DNA of 49,931 nt from an uncultured Oscillospiraceae bacterium (GCA_902490585.1 CABUEI010000014.1:1-49931), one strand, 5' to 3'. Shown: positions 15,408 through 24,533, counted from the stretch's first letter. The notes: a model not told the origin generated them from the letters alone. Program-made: numbers and translations.

Positions 15408-16312
15408 CAGCAGCCTCCTTGTTGAAACAGTGCCATCATCTGCTGCGCTACTCTCGGGTCAAGCGACGATGATGAAACAAGCGACTGGAACTCATCGGAA
15501 ACCGCATTCTTCTCATAATCGTTTTTATCGTCGGAAGAGAACAGTTCGCCGTTGTTCAGGATATTAAGACTGATATTGTTCTTTGCCTGCTCCGGAAGAT
15601 AATCCGGGAAATTCAGACTGAGAACGTAAGAATCCCTCACAAGCGAGCTCTGCTTTGAAGAGTATATGACCGGGATATATTCCTGCTTTTCCTTTTCCGT
15701 GCCTGTCTTTTCCAACATCGAATCCATAAGCGACCTGTACGCCGTATTCTCGCTCACCTTTCCCGAAAGGTTGTTCAGCGACGTTGCCGTTTTTTCCTTG
15801 ATTCTCGAAACTGCGATCTTCTGCTTCGAGTAATCGACCTCGCCCGATGTAACAACGACTTCCGGCACATGATGCTCAAACATACCCAGTATCATTTTTT
15901 CTCTGGTATCGCTTATTGCGACAGCACTCTTGTCAAGCTGTGAGATACGGTTCGACAGTGCCTTGTCAAGCCCCTTGAAAATCTGCGAATACTGCCTTTT
16001 AACACGGTTGAAATCGGCTTCCATTCTGTCTCTTGTTTTTCTTAGCGTCTTGCTGTACTCAAGAAGCAGAGCAAGCTTTGCCTGCATCTCGGTATACGCC
16101 ACCGATGTTTTCATCGACAGCTGAGAACGGATAAGGCTGTGGAAGCCTGCGTCAACATTATTGCATATCTTATTTGCCGATGCCTTTTCCGACGCTATTA
16201 CCGCCGCCTGCATCGCAACAACAGCCGTTGTGGTAGCTGTAACATGGTTTGATACCGAGGAAACCGTTTCGGCCATCGGAGTTGTATCAACTACAAAATC
16301 AAAATCAGCCAT
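15407..16312 (-). CDS. coiled-coil protein of the SPFH operon, paralogue A
   Basis: 301 aa, soluble. An Ala/Val/Thr-rich amphipathic N-terminus (VTATTTAVVAMQAAVIASEK, 24-43) is followed by long helices with heptad character (about 75-130) and a conserved EYIPV at 211-215. The C-terminus ends DPRVAQQMMALFQQGGC, a flexible Gly-Cys tail. It is paralogous to the next gene downstream, and the Y-[IV]-P-V element also occurs in the 655-aa protein upstream. It starts 2 nt after the previous stop, so translation is probably coupled. No known domain recognised. Confidence 0.8.
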   Translation of the reverse strand: MADFDFVVDTTPMAETVSSVSNHVTATTTAVVAMQAAVIASEKASANKICNNVDAGFHSLIRSQLSMKTSVAYTEMQAKLALLLEYSKTLRKTRDRMEADFNRVKRQYSQIFKGLDKALSNRISQLDKSAVAISDTREKMILGMFEHHVPEVVVTSGEVDYSKQKIAVSRIKEKTATSLNNLSGKVSENTAYRSLMDSMLEKTGTEKEKQEYIPVIYSSKQSSLVRDSYVLSLNFPDYLPEQAKNNISLNILNNGELFSSDDKNDYEKNAVSDEFQSLVSSSSLDPRVAQQMMALFQQGGC

Positions 16313-16314
16313 AA

Positions 16315-18282
16315 TCAGTTCACCCCGTTTGCGTCTGCCACAGATTCGTTACCCTGCATATAAGCTTCCGGAACTCCGGGTTCCTGCATTACACCGTCCG
16401 CATAGAATTCGCTTACGCCCGGCTGCTCGATATTCCTGTTTACCATCTGAACAAGGTCGTTGCCGATATTATCGTATACATCGGGATTTATAACAGGTTC
16501 GGGCAGAAGCACCGCATTATCCGCAACGAACGGGCTTATGCCGACAAGGTTTCTGCGGCGGTTGTCAAGCATATTTATATCCGAGAAAGCAACAGCCGTT
16601 TCATGCGCCATCGAATCCCTGAGCGAACCCTCGTAATACTCGATGAACTCGAACTGCTTTGTGCTTTCGTCTATGCTCTCGTTTACACGGTCCATAAATT
16701 CCGCAAACTCTTCCTGCTGCTGATTGCACTGGTTAGCCTGAGCCTCGAATCCTGCGATCATCTCAGCCTGTGCGTCGTTTTCGGCAACCTCGCTGTTCGC
16801 TATGCTTTCAGCCATATCCTTGCCCTGTTTCATGGACTCGCCCGTTTTAACAAGTGACTGATACATATTGTATGCGTTCATATAGTCTGCGTATGTTTCA
16901 CGCATGTGTGTGATAAGATCATCAGCTGTCTTTCTGTTGTCCCTGAAGTAGTTGCCGATTTCCGACTTCCATCTTTCAACATACATTCTCTTCTGATCGT
17001 CAATATTATTGTAGATCTTCAGACGTTCAATGCGGTTTTCTTCCATGAGAGCGGCAATTACCGGCATGAATATCTCCTCGTCGATCTGGTGCATACCGAA
17101 CGGCATTGACGTTCTCGAGCCGTCCTCAGCGATCCAGCTGTCCGAGAACAGTTCATATTTTACAACCGAACTTGCTTTAAGACTGAACGGAACATAGTCG
17201 TTTACTGCTGTGTGATAGTCAAAGAAGCTCTCTGCCCTTGCTCTTTCGATTTCCTCAGCCTCAAGAGTAGGTGAGTACTGCGTATATCCAGCCTTGAGAA
17301 CAAGGTTGAATATAGAAGAAGTATAATCGCAAAGCTTGCTCTGAGAAGAAAGCTTTGTCTTTGTGAGCATCTGTACAGAGTCTGCAAGACGGCGCATAAG
17401 ACGTTTCAGATATTCGTTGCTGTCCGAATCGCCCGTTGATTTCACCTGATCTTTCAGGGCGTTGAGCGAAGCAAACTTTTCAAGACGTTCGTCAAAGTTC
17501 ACATCAAATACGTTTACCGCCTTATGTGCTCCTATATCCGTGGTCGAATATTCACGCAGATATTCGGCATTCTTACTTTTGGGGTCAACTATAGGCAGTC
17601 TTACAGACGCATTATCGCTGTCGCCGAGCAGGAAGCTTATATTTCTTACCTGTCGGTCAATACTTCCCATATAGTCGTACAGCGTCACGTTCTGGATAGA
17701 TGTTGAATAGTCCGATGTGTTTACGCTTTCTGCGGCTGTATTGTTTTCGACAACAGGGAGCGTATCCAGCATATCGGAAAGCTGCTGTACCGAATCCTGA
17801 AAATCATCGGGCTGATTAAGTATGTTCAGCTTGAAATCGGTATCCTCTACCGCACCCGTATGGTCAAGCACGATACTGCGGTCCTCAAACGGAACCTTCG
17901 TTGCCACAGGAACATAAACAACGCCGATTTTTTCAACCTTATAGTCCCTGCGTATGTTGCGGTAACGCTCGTTGCTCTCTGCGATCAGAGCTTCAAAACG
18001 GTCTACCTCCTGCTGAAACTTCTTGCTCTTTGAAGACTGTGCTATACCGATAAACAGCGGAACCACCAGAAAGCACAGGCAGAACATGATCTTCGACTTC
18101 TTGCCTGCTTCATCTCTTGCGGCTGCCATCTGATCCCTCTGCATGATGAGATCCCTGAGATTTTGCTCTTCCTGCATCTCTGCCGCAACTATGGTTTCAG
18201 CGGCTGATTTGTAGTAGTCAAACAGTATTTTCGCCTGATCCTGATAAATATTGGAAGACGAACCGAAAACCTTACCTGTCAT
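16315..18282 (-). CDS. large membrane-anchored coiled-coil protein of the SPFH operon
   Basis: 655 aa. N-terminal helices (1-62) lead to one membrane helix at about 64-82 (MFCLCFLVVPLFIGIAQSSK). A coiled coil (85-115) and VVYVPV (121-126) follow, the latter matching the YIPV element of both paralogues downstream. A very long helical region (about 180-560) includes QANQCNQQQEEFAEFMDRV and ends in a conserved-looking SPFVADNAVLLPEPVINPDV. The tail is acidic and Pro/Gly-rich. The size and layout suggest a scaffold spanning from membrane to cytoplasm. No catalytic motif seen. The spacing of 2 to 18 nt to neighbours shows one operon. Confidence 0.8.
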   Translation of the reverse strand: MTGKVFGSSSNIYQDQAKILFDYYKSAAETIVAAEMQEEQNLRDLIMQRDQMAAARDEAGKKSKIMFCLCFLVVPLFIGIAQSSKSKKFQQEVDRFEALIAESNERYRNIRRDYKVEKIGVVYVPVATKVPFEDRSIVLDHTGAVEDTDFKLNILNQPDDFQDSVQQLSDMLDTLPVVENNTAAESVNTSDYSTSIQNVTLYDYMGSIDRQVRNISFLLGDSDNASVRLPIVDPKSKNAEYLREYSTTDIGAHKAVNVFDVNFDERLEKFASLNALKDQVKSTGDSDSNEYLKRLMRRLADSVQMLTKTKLSSQSKLCDYTSSIFNLVLKAGYTQYSPTLEAEEIERARAESFFDYHTAVNDYVPFSLKASSVVKYELFSDSWIAEDGSRTSMPFGMHQIDEEIFMPVIAALMEENRIERLKIYNNIDDQKRMYVERWKSEIGNYFRDNRKTADDLITHMRETYADYMNAYNMYQSLVKTGESMKQGKDMAESIANSEVAENDAQAEMIAGFEAQANQCNQQQEEFAEFMDRVNESIDESTKQFEFIEYYEGSLRDSMAHETAVAFSDINMLDNRRRNLVGISPFVADNAVLLPEPVINPDVYDNIGNDLVQMVNRNIEQPGVSEFYADGVMQEPGVPEAYMQGNESVADANGVN

Positions 18283-18300
18283 ATCGTATTTCCCCTTTTC

Positions 18301-19011
18301 TTATAAAATACTCTTACGTTCTTTGTAGAGAACGTCAAATTCATCAAACTTTTTCTTCAACTGCTCCGAGCCTGCTCCTGCGTCCGAAGTCACAAGCGGA
18401 TCCCTGATTATCGTGTCAAGCAGTATAAGCAGACGGCTGTCAAGCTCACGGGCATCGGGCGTATCGCTCGGAGAAAGATAACGCATATTCTCTTCAATTC
18501 TTTTTGCACCGATTCTGACAGGATTGTTGCCGTCAAGCGACGATGTCATTGCACTGAGTTTTGACGCTCTGCTTCTGAGCTGTATAACTGCCGATTTCTT
18601 CGTTTCTTCAGCCTGTAACGACTCGTCTATATGCTCTTTTGCAAGCTGAGCCATGAAGATCCACAGCAGAAGAACAAACAGTGCGACACACTGTATCACC
18701 AGTGAAACAGCAAGCGGTAACAGCGTAAATATCAGAACAATATTGATAACCGAAATAAAAGTGTATACTGACAGACCTTTGTAGTAAATTCCCCCGCCGA
18801 CTGCAATTCCGCCAGCATCACTGCGGAAGGGTGCAAGGAACATAGGCAGGAAAAACAGAATATAAATCAGTAAAACGCTTACAAAAGTGAAAATATATGC
18901 CACCTGATTGAAAACAAAAAACGGATAGAGAAGTACGAAAGCAAGTACTATTGCGATTGCGCCGAACACAAAAGCAACCGTACCGATCGCTGATAATTTA
19001 CTTTTTTTCAT
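18301..19011 (-). CDS. four-helix membrane protein of the SPFH operon
   Basis: 236 aa. Two hydrophobic pairs occupy residues about 8-57 (VAFVFGAIAIVLAFVLLYPF, YIFTFVSVLLIYILFFLPMF) and about 78-122 (YTFISVINIVLIFTLLPLAV, ALFVLLLWIFMAQL). A cytoplasmic helical domain (125-236) carries KKSAVIQLRSRASKLSAM and RELDSRLLILLDTIIRD. The membrane-then-helical-tail layout is that of several uncharacterised proteins found beside SPFH/zinc-ribbon proteins. It lies 17 nt after the SPFH gene, with AGGAGGC before the ATG. Function unknown; probably the membrane partner of the SPFH protein. Confidence 0.8.
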   Translation of the reverse strand: MKKSKLSAIGTVAFVFGAIAIVLAFVLLYPFFVFNQVAYIFTFVSVLLIYILFFLPMFLAPFRSDAGGIAVGGGIYYKGLSVYTFISVINIVLIFTLLPLAVSLVIQCVALFVLLLWIFMAQLAKEHIDESLQAEETKKSAVIQLRSRASKLSAMTSSLDGNNPVRIGAKRIEENMRYLSPSDTPDARELDSRLLILLDTIIRDPLVTSDAGAGSEQLKKKFDEFDVLYKERKSIL

Positions 19012-19028
19012 AAAGCCTCCTGAAAGAG

Positions 19029-20228
19029 TTACTGCAACTTATTGCCGCAGACAGGGCAGAACTTCTGACCGAGCTGAACGGGACTGTGGCATTTTGAGCA
19101 TACATTTTCAGCCACATTATTCTGATTCAGTACCGAACCGCAGGTAACACATCTGGTCGCCTTGGGCGAGTTATCCGCTCCGCACATGGGACAGGGATTG
19201 TATTTGTTGCCGCAATACGGACAGAAAGCAGACTCGGCAGAGAATTTCTTACTGCAATTCGAGCAGAACACTTCTCTTCTCTTGACCGCCTGACCCTGAG
19301 GTGCGCCGTAGCCCATACCCTGAGGAGCACCGTAACCCATACCCTGAGGAGCACCGAACTGCTGAACGGGCTGAGGCTGCATCATAGCGCTGCCCATAGA
19401 ATTGTTTCCTGAGAACGCACCCGTCATCATAGCAACGCCGAGAATACCCATTGAAGAATTGTTATCCATAGCTTTTCCCGCAACATCAAACGACTGTTTC
19501 TGCTGCCATGTGTAACCTGCAATAGCCTGAGCCGAACGGTCGGACATTGCCTCGGCGATCTTCTGACCCTCAGCCGATGAAGTGTCAAGGTTCACCTCGG
19601 TTATATAGAAACCCGCAAGCTCAAAGCCGTATTCTTCCCAGAACTCAGCCATAGGCTGTTTAATGAACTTTGACAGATCGTCAAGGTGCATTGCTATGCT
19701 GTTTATACCGACACGGTTTGCGGTCATGAATGCGATTATCGTTGAGTTTGTCTTTGAAATCATCGCACCTTTGAAATGGTCGGTAAGTTCAACAGAAGTG
19801 AAAGAGCGTAACGTTCCGACAAGCTTTACAAGAAAACGCTCAGCGTCCGTTACTTTAAGACCGTATCTTCCCTTTGCAACCAGAGGAAGCATCTGATTGT
19901 AATCGGGATCCATGAATCTCATCGAGGTCGTTTCCCAGTCAATGTTGAGCGGAGCTACCTTGTTTACGAACCAGACCTCTGCCATGAAAGGATTTTTTCC
20001 GCCGAACGGTATGCCGAACAGGTTTCTCAACAGCGGAAGGTTCTGCGTAGAAAGCGTGTGCTTTCCGGGTCCGAATTTTCCGAGTATCTGTCCTTTTGAA
20101 AAAAGTACAGCCTCCTGCGACTCATGCACTATAAGCTGAGTATATGTACTGAGATTGCTGTGCGGAAAGCGATATGCAAATTCCGCATTGTCCTGTGGGG
20201 ACCATTCCACCACGTCAATAAATGCCAT
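19029..20228 (-). CDS. SPFH-domain protein with three C-terminal zinc ribbons (YdjI/COG4260-like)
   Basis: 399 aa. Residues about 1-240 match the SPFH/Band-7 group known as virion-core-protein-like (B. subtilis YdjI): the opening FIDVVEWSPQDNAEFAYRFP, then HESQEAVLFSKGQI, FGPGKHTLSTQNLPLL, GRYGLKVTDAERFLVKL and YGFELAGFYITEVNLD. A linker has three GAPQG repeats spaced by MGY. The tail has six CxxC pairs (CSNC, CPYC, CPMC, CVTC, CSKC, CPVC), enough for three zinc ribbons. SPFH proteins make membrane-bound oligomeric rings or microdomains. Head of the six-gene operon; AAAGGAGG precedes the ATG. The family call is firm; the role of this operon is not known. Confidence 0.88.
   Translation of the reverse strand: MAFIDVVEWSPQDNAEFAYRFPHSNLSTYTQLIVHESQEAVLFSKGQILGKFGPGKHTLSTQNLPLLRNLFGIPFGGKNPFMAEVWFVNKVAPLNIDWETTSMRFMDPDYNQMLPLVAKGRYGLKVTDAERFLVKLVGTLRSFTSVELTDHFKGAMISKTNSTIIAFMTANRVGINSIAMHLDDLSKFIKQPMAEFWEEYGFELAGFYITEVNLDTSSAEGQKIAEAMSDRSAQAIAGYTWQQKQSFDVAGKAMDNNSSMGILGVAMMTGAFSGNNSMGSAMMQPQPVQQFGAPQGMGYGAPQGMGYGAPQGQAVKRREVFCSNCSKKFSAESAFCPYCGNKYNPCPMCGADNSPKATRCVTCGSVLNQNNVAENVCSKCHSPVQLGQKFCPVCGNKLQ
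19303..19354 (-). repeat. 24-nt tandem repeat within the SPFH gene linker
   Basis: GCCCATACCCTGAGGAGCACC-type units occur in tandem and encode repeated GAPQGMGY. Such in-frame 24-nt repeats can expand or contract, so linker length may vary between strains. Confidence 0.75.
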
Positions 20229-20249
20229 AACGGTTCCTCCTTTATTTAA

Positions 20250-20280
20250 ATCCGTTTATGAATTATATTTTGCAACGGAT
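20250..20280 (-). promoter_or_regulatory. hairpin just upstream of the SPFH gene ribosome site
   Basis: ATCCGTT (20250-20256) and AACGGAT (20274-20280) form a 7-bp stem about 10 nt before AAAGGAGG. The whole leader from the promoter at 20425 is about 190 nt and AT-rich, with another AAGCTG/CAGCTT inverted pair. Confidence 0.4.
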
Positions 20281-20424
20281 ATTCATATGATATTATATTA
20301 CTGTGAAACAGTGCAATAAAACCATCGTTTTTGTGTGTAGCCACGAATTATATTAAATTATATAAGCTGTCGCATTTACGGTAAAACTGTAGAATTATAC
20401 ACAAAAAGGCAGCTTAATGTAATT

Positions 20425-20453
20425 ATTATATCATCAAAATTATACAATGTCAA
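20425..20453 (-). promoter_or_regulatory. promoter of the SPFH operon
   Basis: TTGACA (20448-20453), 17 bp, TATAAT (20425-20430) on the minus strand: a perfect sigma-A consensus. It predicts strong, vegetative expression with a leader of about 190 nt. Confidence 0.8.
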
Positions 20454-20493
20454 TTTGATTTTTGCAAAATTTCTGTTAATTTTGCTAAAATGT

Positions 20494-20544
20494 AAAAAAC
20501 AGCCCCATTATTTTCTTCGTTTTGAACAAAAGAAAATAATGGGG
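20494..20544 (-). terminator. terminator of the pst-pho operon
   Basis: CCCCATTATTTTCTT (20503-20517) pairs with AGAAAATAATGGGG (20531-20544). On the minus strand the stem is followed by CTGTTTTTTA. Confidence 0.9.
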
Positions 20545-20573
20545 TCTGAATATGCGTATGATTGTATGTTGCA

Positions 20574-22319
20574 TTACTCCGCAATATTCTTCGCAATCGG
20601 CAGTCTTACGCACACAAGCGTTCCCTTGCCAAGCTCGCTGTCTATAGTTACCGTACCTCCGTAGCAGTTTACTATATGCTTTACTATGGATAAGCCAAGA
20701 CCGGTACTGCCCTCTTTGGTGCTTCTGCCCTTGTCAACACGGTAGAAACGTTCGAACACACGGTTAAGCGATTCCTTAGGTATTCCTATGCCGTTATCCT
20801 TTACATAGATACAGCCTATTTCTCCGACATCGTGGAGCGTGATTTCCACCTTGCCGCCGTCCTTGTTATACTTTACGGCGTTGCTGACAATGTTTTCAAC
20901 AAGCTCGTATATGTGCTTATATGCGGCACGGACGGTAAATCCGTCACCCGACAGTTCTATTGTCACATTCTTCGCCGTCGCTGTGGGTTCAAGGCACTCC
21001 TTTACCGCCGTACAGATTTCGGACAGCTTGCAGTCGGTGACTTCCTCGGCTGTCGTCTTGTTTTCAAGTGATGATATCTCGAGAATATCGCTGATTATCG
21101 TTGACATTCTCTTCGCCTCGGTAAGAATTTTACCGATATAATAGTCCTTTTTGTCCTTGGGAACCAGTCCGTTTTCAAGCAGTTCCGCAAAGCCTGAAAT
21201 CGCCGTCAGCGGTGTTTTCAGCTCGTGTCCCGCATTTGCAAAGAAGTCGGCTTTAAGCTGTTCTGACATACGCTTGTCGGTAACATCACGGATAACCATA
21301 AGTCCGCCGTGCATAGCGTCTATTCCGCTCTTCGATACGGGGAACACCTGCACAAGCAGTATCCTGCCGTCAACGGTGCTGTCTATAGTCACCGTCTTGT
21401 CCTCGTTTGCCGCTTTCTCCGCTCCGCTGATTATCTCAGGTTTTCTTGCAAGCTCGGGGATAGTCGAAATACGGCTGTCCTCGGACGCCCCGAGCAGTTT
21501 AAGCCCTGCACGGTTGATTGATATTACCGACAGGTCGTTGTCGTACAGTATAACGCCGTCCTGTAAGCTTTCGAGTATGAAACGTTCTTTTTCACGCTCG
21601 TTTTCAAGCGTTTTCATGTTGTCCCGTATGCTCTTTCGCATGAAGTTGAACATTGTGACAAATTCGTCAAGCTCAGGGTACTTGTGCGAGGGTATCTCCT
21701 CAAGTTCCGCCGTTACTTTGTCGTTACCGACATACTTCATACTGCTCATAGCTTCCGATATGCTGTTTATCGGCTTCATTATCTGCCTTGCCACACTGCT
21801 TACCGCTATAAGTCCTGCGATAATACCTATTGCGGCGGCGATCAGCATCGGTGCTATGAACATCGACGCAAAATCCAAATAGCTGTTTATGTTGTAGCTT
21901 ATTCTGATTATGTCGTCGTCTTTTACCTTCATAGCGGCATAGATCTGGTTTTTACCGAGCGTCTTTGAGTATCTTACCGCTACTCCGCTTCCCGTCTGCT
22001 CCGCCTGCTTTATTTCCTCACGGTTGTTGTGGTTGTCGTCAGGCTCACCGTCAATATATGTATCTACAAATACAGTGCCTTCCTTATTGATAAAGCTCAC
22101 TCTGGCATTGCCGATAAGTGAGCTTAATCTGTTTGCAAGGTCATAGTCGTGATTTGTTTCATCTTCATATATTTCACGGATAAGTCCGAGAGAAGTCAGC
22201 ATATCGCTTTTTCTGACATTCTGCTCCGTGCTTGAAAGAAGTGCCGTTGCCGATACAACGCACACCGACATGACAATTGCCATTACTATAAGGAAACGTA
22301 CTATAAGTGCTTTCTTCAT
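20574..22319 (-). CDS. phoR: phosphate-sensing histidine kinase PhoR
   Basis: 581 aa. Two membrane helices (7-28 and about 150-175) flank an extracytoplasmic sensor. A HAMP-like stretch (MKPINSISEAM) is followed by a PAS domain (about 245-345: ILESLQDGVILYDNDLSVIS). HisKA has the phospho-accepting His365 in NAGHELKTPLTA. The ATPase has NIVSNAVKYN, DNGIGIPKE and GSTGLGLSIVKHI. It phosphorylates its partner regulator, encoded 15 nt upstream. Position at the end of pstSCAB-phoU-phoP makes the PhoR role secure, and the PstSCAB/PhoU complex probably inhibits it when phosphate is plentiful. Confidence 0.94.
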   Translation of the reverse strand: MKKALIVRFLIVMAIVMSVCVVSATALLSSTEQNVRKSDMLTSLGLIREIYEDETNHDYDLANRLSSLIGNARVSFINKEGTVFVDTYIDGEPDDNHNNREEIKQAEQTGSGVAVRYSKTLGKNQIYAAMKVKDDDIIRISYNINSYLDFASMFIAPMLIAAAIGIIAGLIAVSSVARQIMKPINSISEAMSSMKYVGNDKVTAELEEIPSHKYPELDEFVTMFNFMRKSIRDNMKTLENEREKERFILESLQDGVILYDNDLSVISINRAGLKLLGASEDSRISTIPELARKPEIISGAEKAANEDKTVTIDSTVDGRILLVQVFPVSKSGIDAMHGGLMVIRDVTDKRMSEQLKADFFANAGHELKTPLTAISGFAELLENGLVPKDKKDYYIGKILTEAKRMSTIISDILEISSLENKTTAEEVTDCKLSEICTAVKECLEPTATAKNVTIELSGDGFTVRAAYKHIYELVENIVSNAVKYNKDGGKVEITLHDVGEIGCIYVKDNGIGIPKESLNRVFERFYRVDKGRSTKEGSTGLGLSIVKHIVNCYGGTVTIDSELGKGTLVCVRLPIAKNIAE

Positions 22320-22334
22320 CTGTACGTCCTCCTG

Positions 22335-23033
22335 TTATTCTCCTATAAATCTGTAGCCGATACCTCTTACCGTCTTGATAAGATGAGCATTCTCGGCGTC
22401 GTCGCTCAGTTTTTTCCTGAGTGTTCCTATATGCATATCAAGCGTTCTTGTTTCGCCGACAAAATCAATGCCCCAGACCTTTGTCAGAAGCTCTTCACGG
22501 CTTACCACCCTTGACCTGTTCTTTAACAGATACAAAAGAAGTTCATATTCTTTCAGCGTCAGCTCGACCGGTTTTCCGTCACGGCTTACTTCCCTCAGTG
22601 CCGTGTTTACCGTGATACCGCCTGCCGTGATTTTTTCTGTCGCACTGTCGGAAGAACCTCTGCCCGCACGTCTTAATAACGCCTTTATTCTTGCGGCAAG
22701 CTCCATAATTCCGAACGGCTTTGTCAGATAATCGTCAGCACCGTTCTCCAGTCCGAAAACCTTGTCTATCTCGGCTGATTTTGCTGTCAGCATAAGTATA
22801 GGCGTGTTCTTAGTCTGTTCTCTTTCACGGAGAATTTTCACCGCCTGCACTCCGTCCATACCGGGTAACATTATGTCAAACAGGTATATATCCGGCACCT
22901 GTTTTTCCGTTGCGGCAAGACAGTCCTCCGCACTCACAAAGCTCTCCACCTCGTATGAATATGCGGAAAGAGCCACTGTTACAAGCTCTCTTATACTGTC
23001 ATCGTCCTCGGTTATATAGACACGCTCAGCCAT
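22335..23033 (-). CDS. phoP: OmpR-family response regulator PhoP/PhoB
   Basis: 232 aa. The receiver domain has the acidic pocket EDDD near the N-terminus, phospho-acceptor D53 (YLFDIMLPGMDG) and the Lys in DDYLTKPFG. The winged-helix output domain runs from about 130 to 232 (EYELLLYLLKNRSRVVSREE, then TRTLDMHIGTLRKKLSDD and IKTVRGIGYRFIGE). Phosphorylated by PhoR, it should bind the TTTACA-type repeats upstream of pstS (27608-27646). It lies between phoU and phoR in the operon. The name phoP follows Gram-positive usage; phoB would be equally apt. Confidence 0.95.
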   Translation of the reverse strand: MAERVYITEDDDSIRELVTVALSAYSYEVESFVSAEDCLAATEKQVPDIYLFDIMLPGMDGVQAVKILREREQTKNTPILMLTAKSAEIDKVFGLENGADDYLTKPFGIMELAARIKALLRRAGRGSSDSATEKITAGGITVNTALREVSRDGKPVELTLKEYELLLYLLKNRSRVVSREELLTKVWGIDFVGETRTLDMHIGTLRKKLSDDAENAHLIKTVRGIGYRFIGE

Positions 23034-23048
23034 TATATTTCCTCCGTT

Positions 23049-23705
23049 TTAAATAATACGGGTATTCTTGTATTCACCCGTCTTGAAGAACTCGACCCAC
23101 TCGCATATATTTACTGCGTGGTCAGCTATTCTTTCAAGATATTTTACTATCATAAGAGCATCGACCGCAACCTCTCCGCTGCAATGCTCGCTCTTTATAA
23201 GTTCTACTATGCGGTTCCTGATTGAAATAAACAGCTCGTCAACCTCATCGTCCGCCTTTATCGTTTCATTTGCAAGCTCCATATCCGTTGTTACGAATGA
23301 ATCTATAGAGTGTGAAACCATTATTATGACCTTTTCGCTCATAGTCTGGATCTCTTTCACTATATGCATTATAGTCGATACATCGGCGGTAAGGCTGATC
23401 TCCGCAATATCGGCGGCATTGTCCGCTATACGCTCCATATCGGTTACCATTTTCAGTGCCGCAGACACCTTACGCAGATCCCTTGCGACCGGCTGTTCAC
23501 GCAGTATTATCGACAGGCACTGGCTCTCGATGTTCTTCTCTTCCTCGTCTACCAGTCTGTCGCCGTCAACGACTTTCTGTGCGAGGACCGCATCGCTGTC
23601 ACGCAGTGCCGTGATTGATGACGCTATAGCCTCTTCTATCATTCCGCCCATGCGGATAAGGTCGTTATTCAGTTTGCCGAGCTTATGTTCAAATGTTTCT
23701 CTCAT
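23049..23705 (-). CDS. phoU: phosphate signalling protein PhoU
   Basis: 218 aa of two similar three-helix bundles. The opening MRETFEHKLGKLNNDLIRMG and the repeated E/D-rich metal-cluster motifs (MERIADNAADIAE near 92 and YLERIADHAVNICEW near 191) are diagnostic. PhoU links the Pst transporter to PhoR, damping the Pho response and limiting phosphate uptake. It lies between pstB and phoP in the same operon, the common arrangement. Cytoplasmic. Confidence 0.96.
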   Translation of the reverse strand: MRETFEHKLGKLNNDLIRMGGMIEEAIASSITALRDSDAVLAQKVVDGDRLVDEEEKNIESQCLSIILREQPVARDLRKVSAALKMVTDMERIADNAADIAEISLTADVSTIMHIVKEIQTMSEKVIIMVSHSIDSFVTTDMELANETIKADDEVDELFISIRNRIVELIKSEHCSGEVAVDALMIVKYLERIADHAVNICEWVEFFKTGEYKNTRII

Positions 23706-23750
23706 TTCAGTTTACCCTTTCTAATATAATATCACATATAAACTGTAAAA

Positions 23751-24533
23751 TCAACCGAAACGTCCTGTGATATAATCTTCTGTACGCTTATCCTTAGGAC
23801 GTGAAAATAATTCGTCTGTCGGAGCATATTCTACCATTTCACCGACTAAGAAAAATGCGGTAAAATCCGAAATTCTGGTTGCTTGTTGCATATTGTGCGT
23901 TACAATTGCAACAGTGTACTTTTCTTTCAGCGTATTCATAAGCTCTTCGATTTTCAGAGTAGAAACAGGGTCAAGTGCCGATGTGGGCTCATCCATGAGT
24001 ATTACTTCAGGCTGAACCGCTATCGCTCTTGCTATACAGATTCTCTGCTGCTGACCGCCCGAAAGGCTGAGTGCGGATTTGTGCAGCCTGTCCTTTACCT
24101 CGTCGAATACCGCCGCACCTATAAGGCTTTCCTCAACAATTCTGTCCAGTTTTGCCTTGCTCTTTATGCCGTGTACTCTCGGTCCGTATGCGATATTATC
24201 GTATATGCTCATAGGGAACGGGTTCGGCTTCTGGAACACCATTCCTATCCTGCGGCGCAATACGTTCGTGTCAACTCCGTCCTCATAGATATCCTCTCCG
24301 TCAAGCAGGAACCGACCTGTTATCTTACAGTCGGGCACCAGGTCGTTCATGCGGTTCAGGCTCTTGAGATATGTGGATTTACCGCAGCCCGAAGGACCTA
24401 TGAATGCGGTGATCTTGTTTGTCTTTATATCAAGGTTTATGTCCTTTAATGCGTGATTTTCGCCGTAGTAAAGGTTCACGTTTCTTGTACAGAGCTTAAC
24501 GTCGCTCTGGGGTACGATTATATTATCTGACAT
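23751..24533 (-). CDS. pstB: phosphate ABC transporter ATP-binding protein
   Basis: 260 aa. Walker A GPSGCGKST (about 46-54), Q-loop VFQKPNPFPMSIYDN, signature LSGGQQQR, Walker B ILMDEPTSALDP and switch His in VTHNMQQATR. The block FQKPNPFPMSIYDNIAYGPR is characteristic of PstB. It hydrolyses ATP to drive phosphate import through PstC/PstA on the cytoplasmic face of the membrane. It lies 26 nt downstream of pstA. Confidence 0.98.
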   Translation of the reverse strand: MSDNIIVPQSDVKLCTRNVNLYYGENHALKDINLDIKTNKITAFIGPSGCGKSTYLKSLNRMNDLVPDCKITGRFLLDGEDIYEDGVDTNVLRRRIGMVFQKPNPFPMSIYDNIAYGPRVHGIKSKAKLDRIVEESLIGAAVFDEVKDRLHKSALSLSGGQQQRICIARAIAVQPEVILMDEPTSALDPVSTLKIEELMNTLKEKYTVAIVTHNMQQATRISDFTAFFLVGEMVEYAPTDELFSRPKDKRTEDYITGRFG

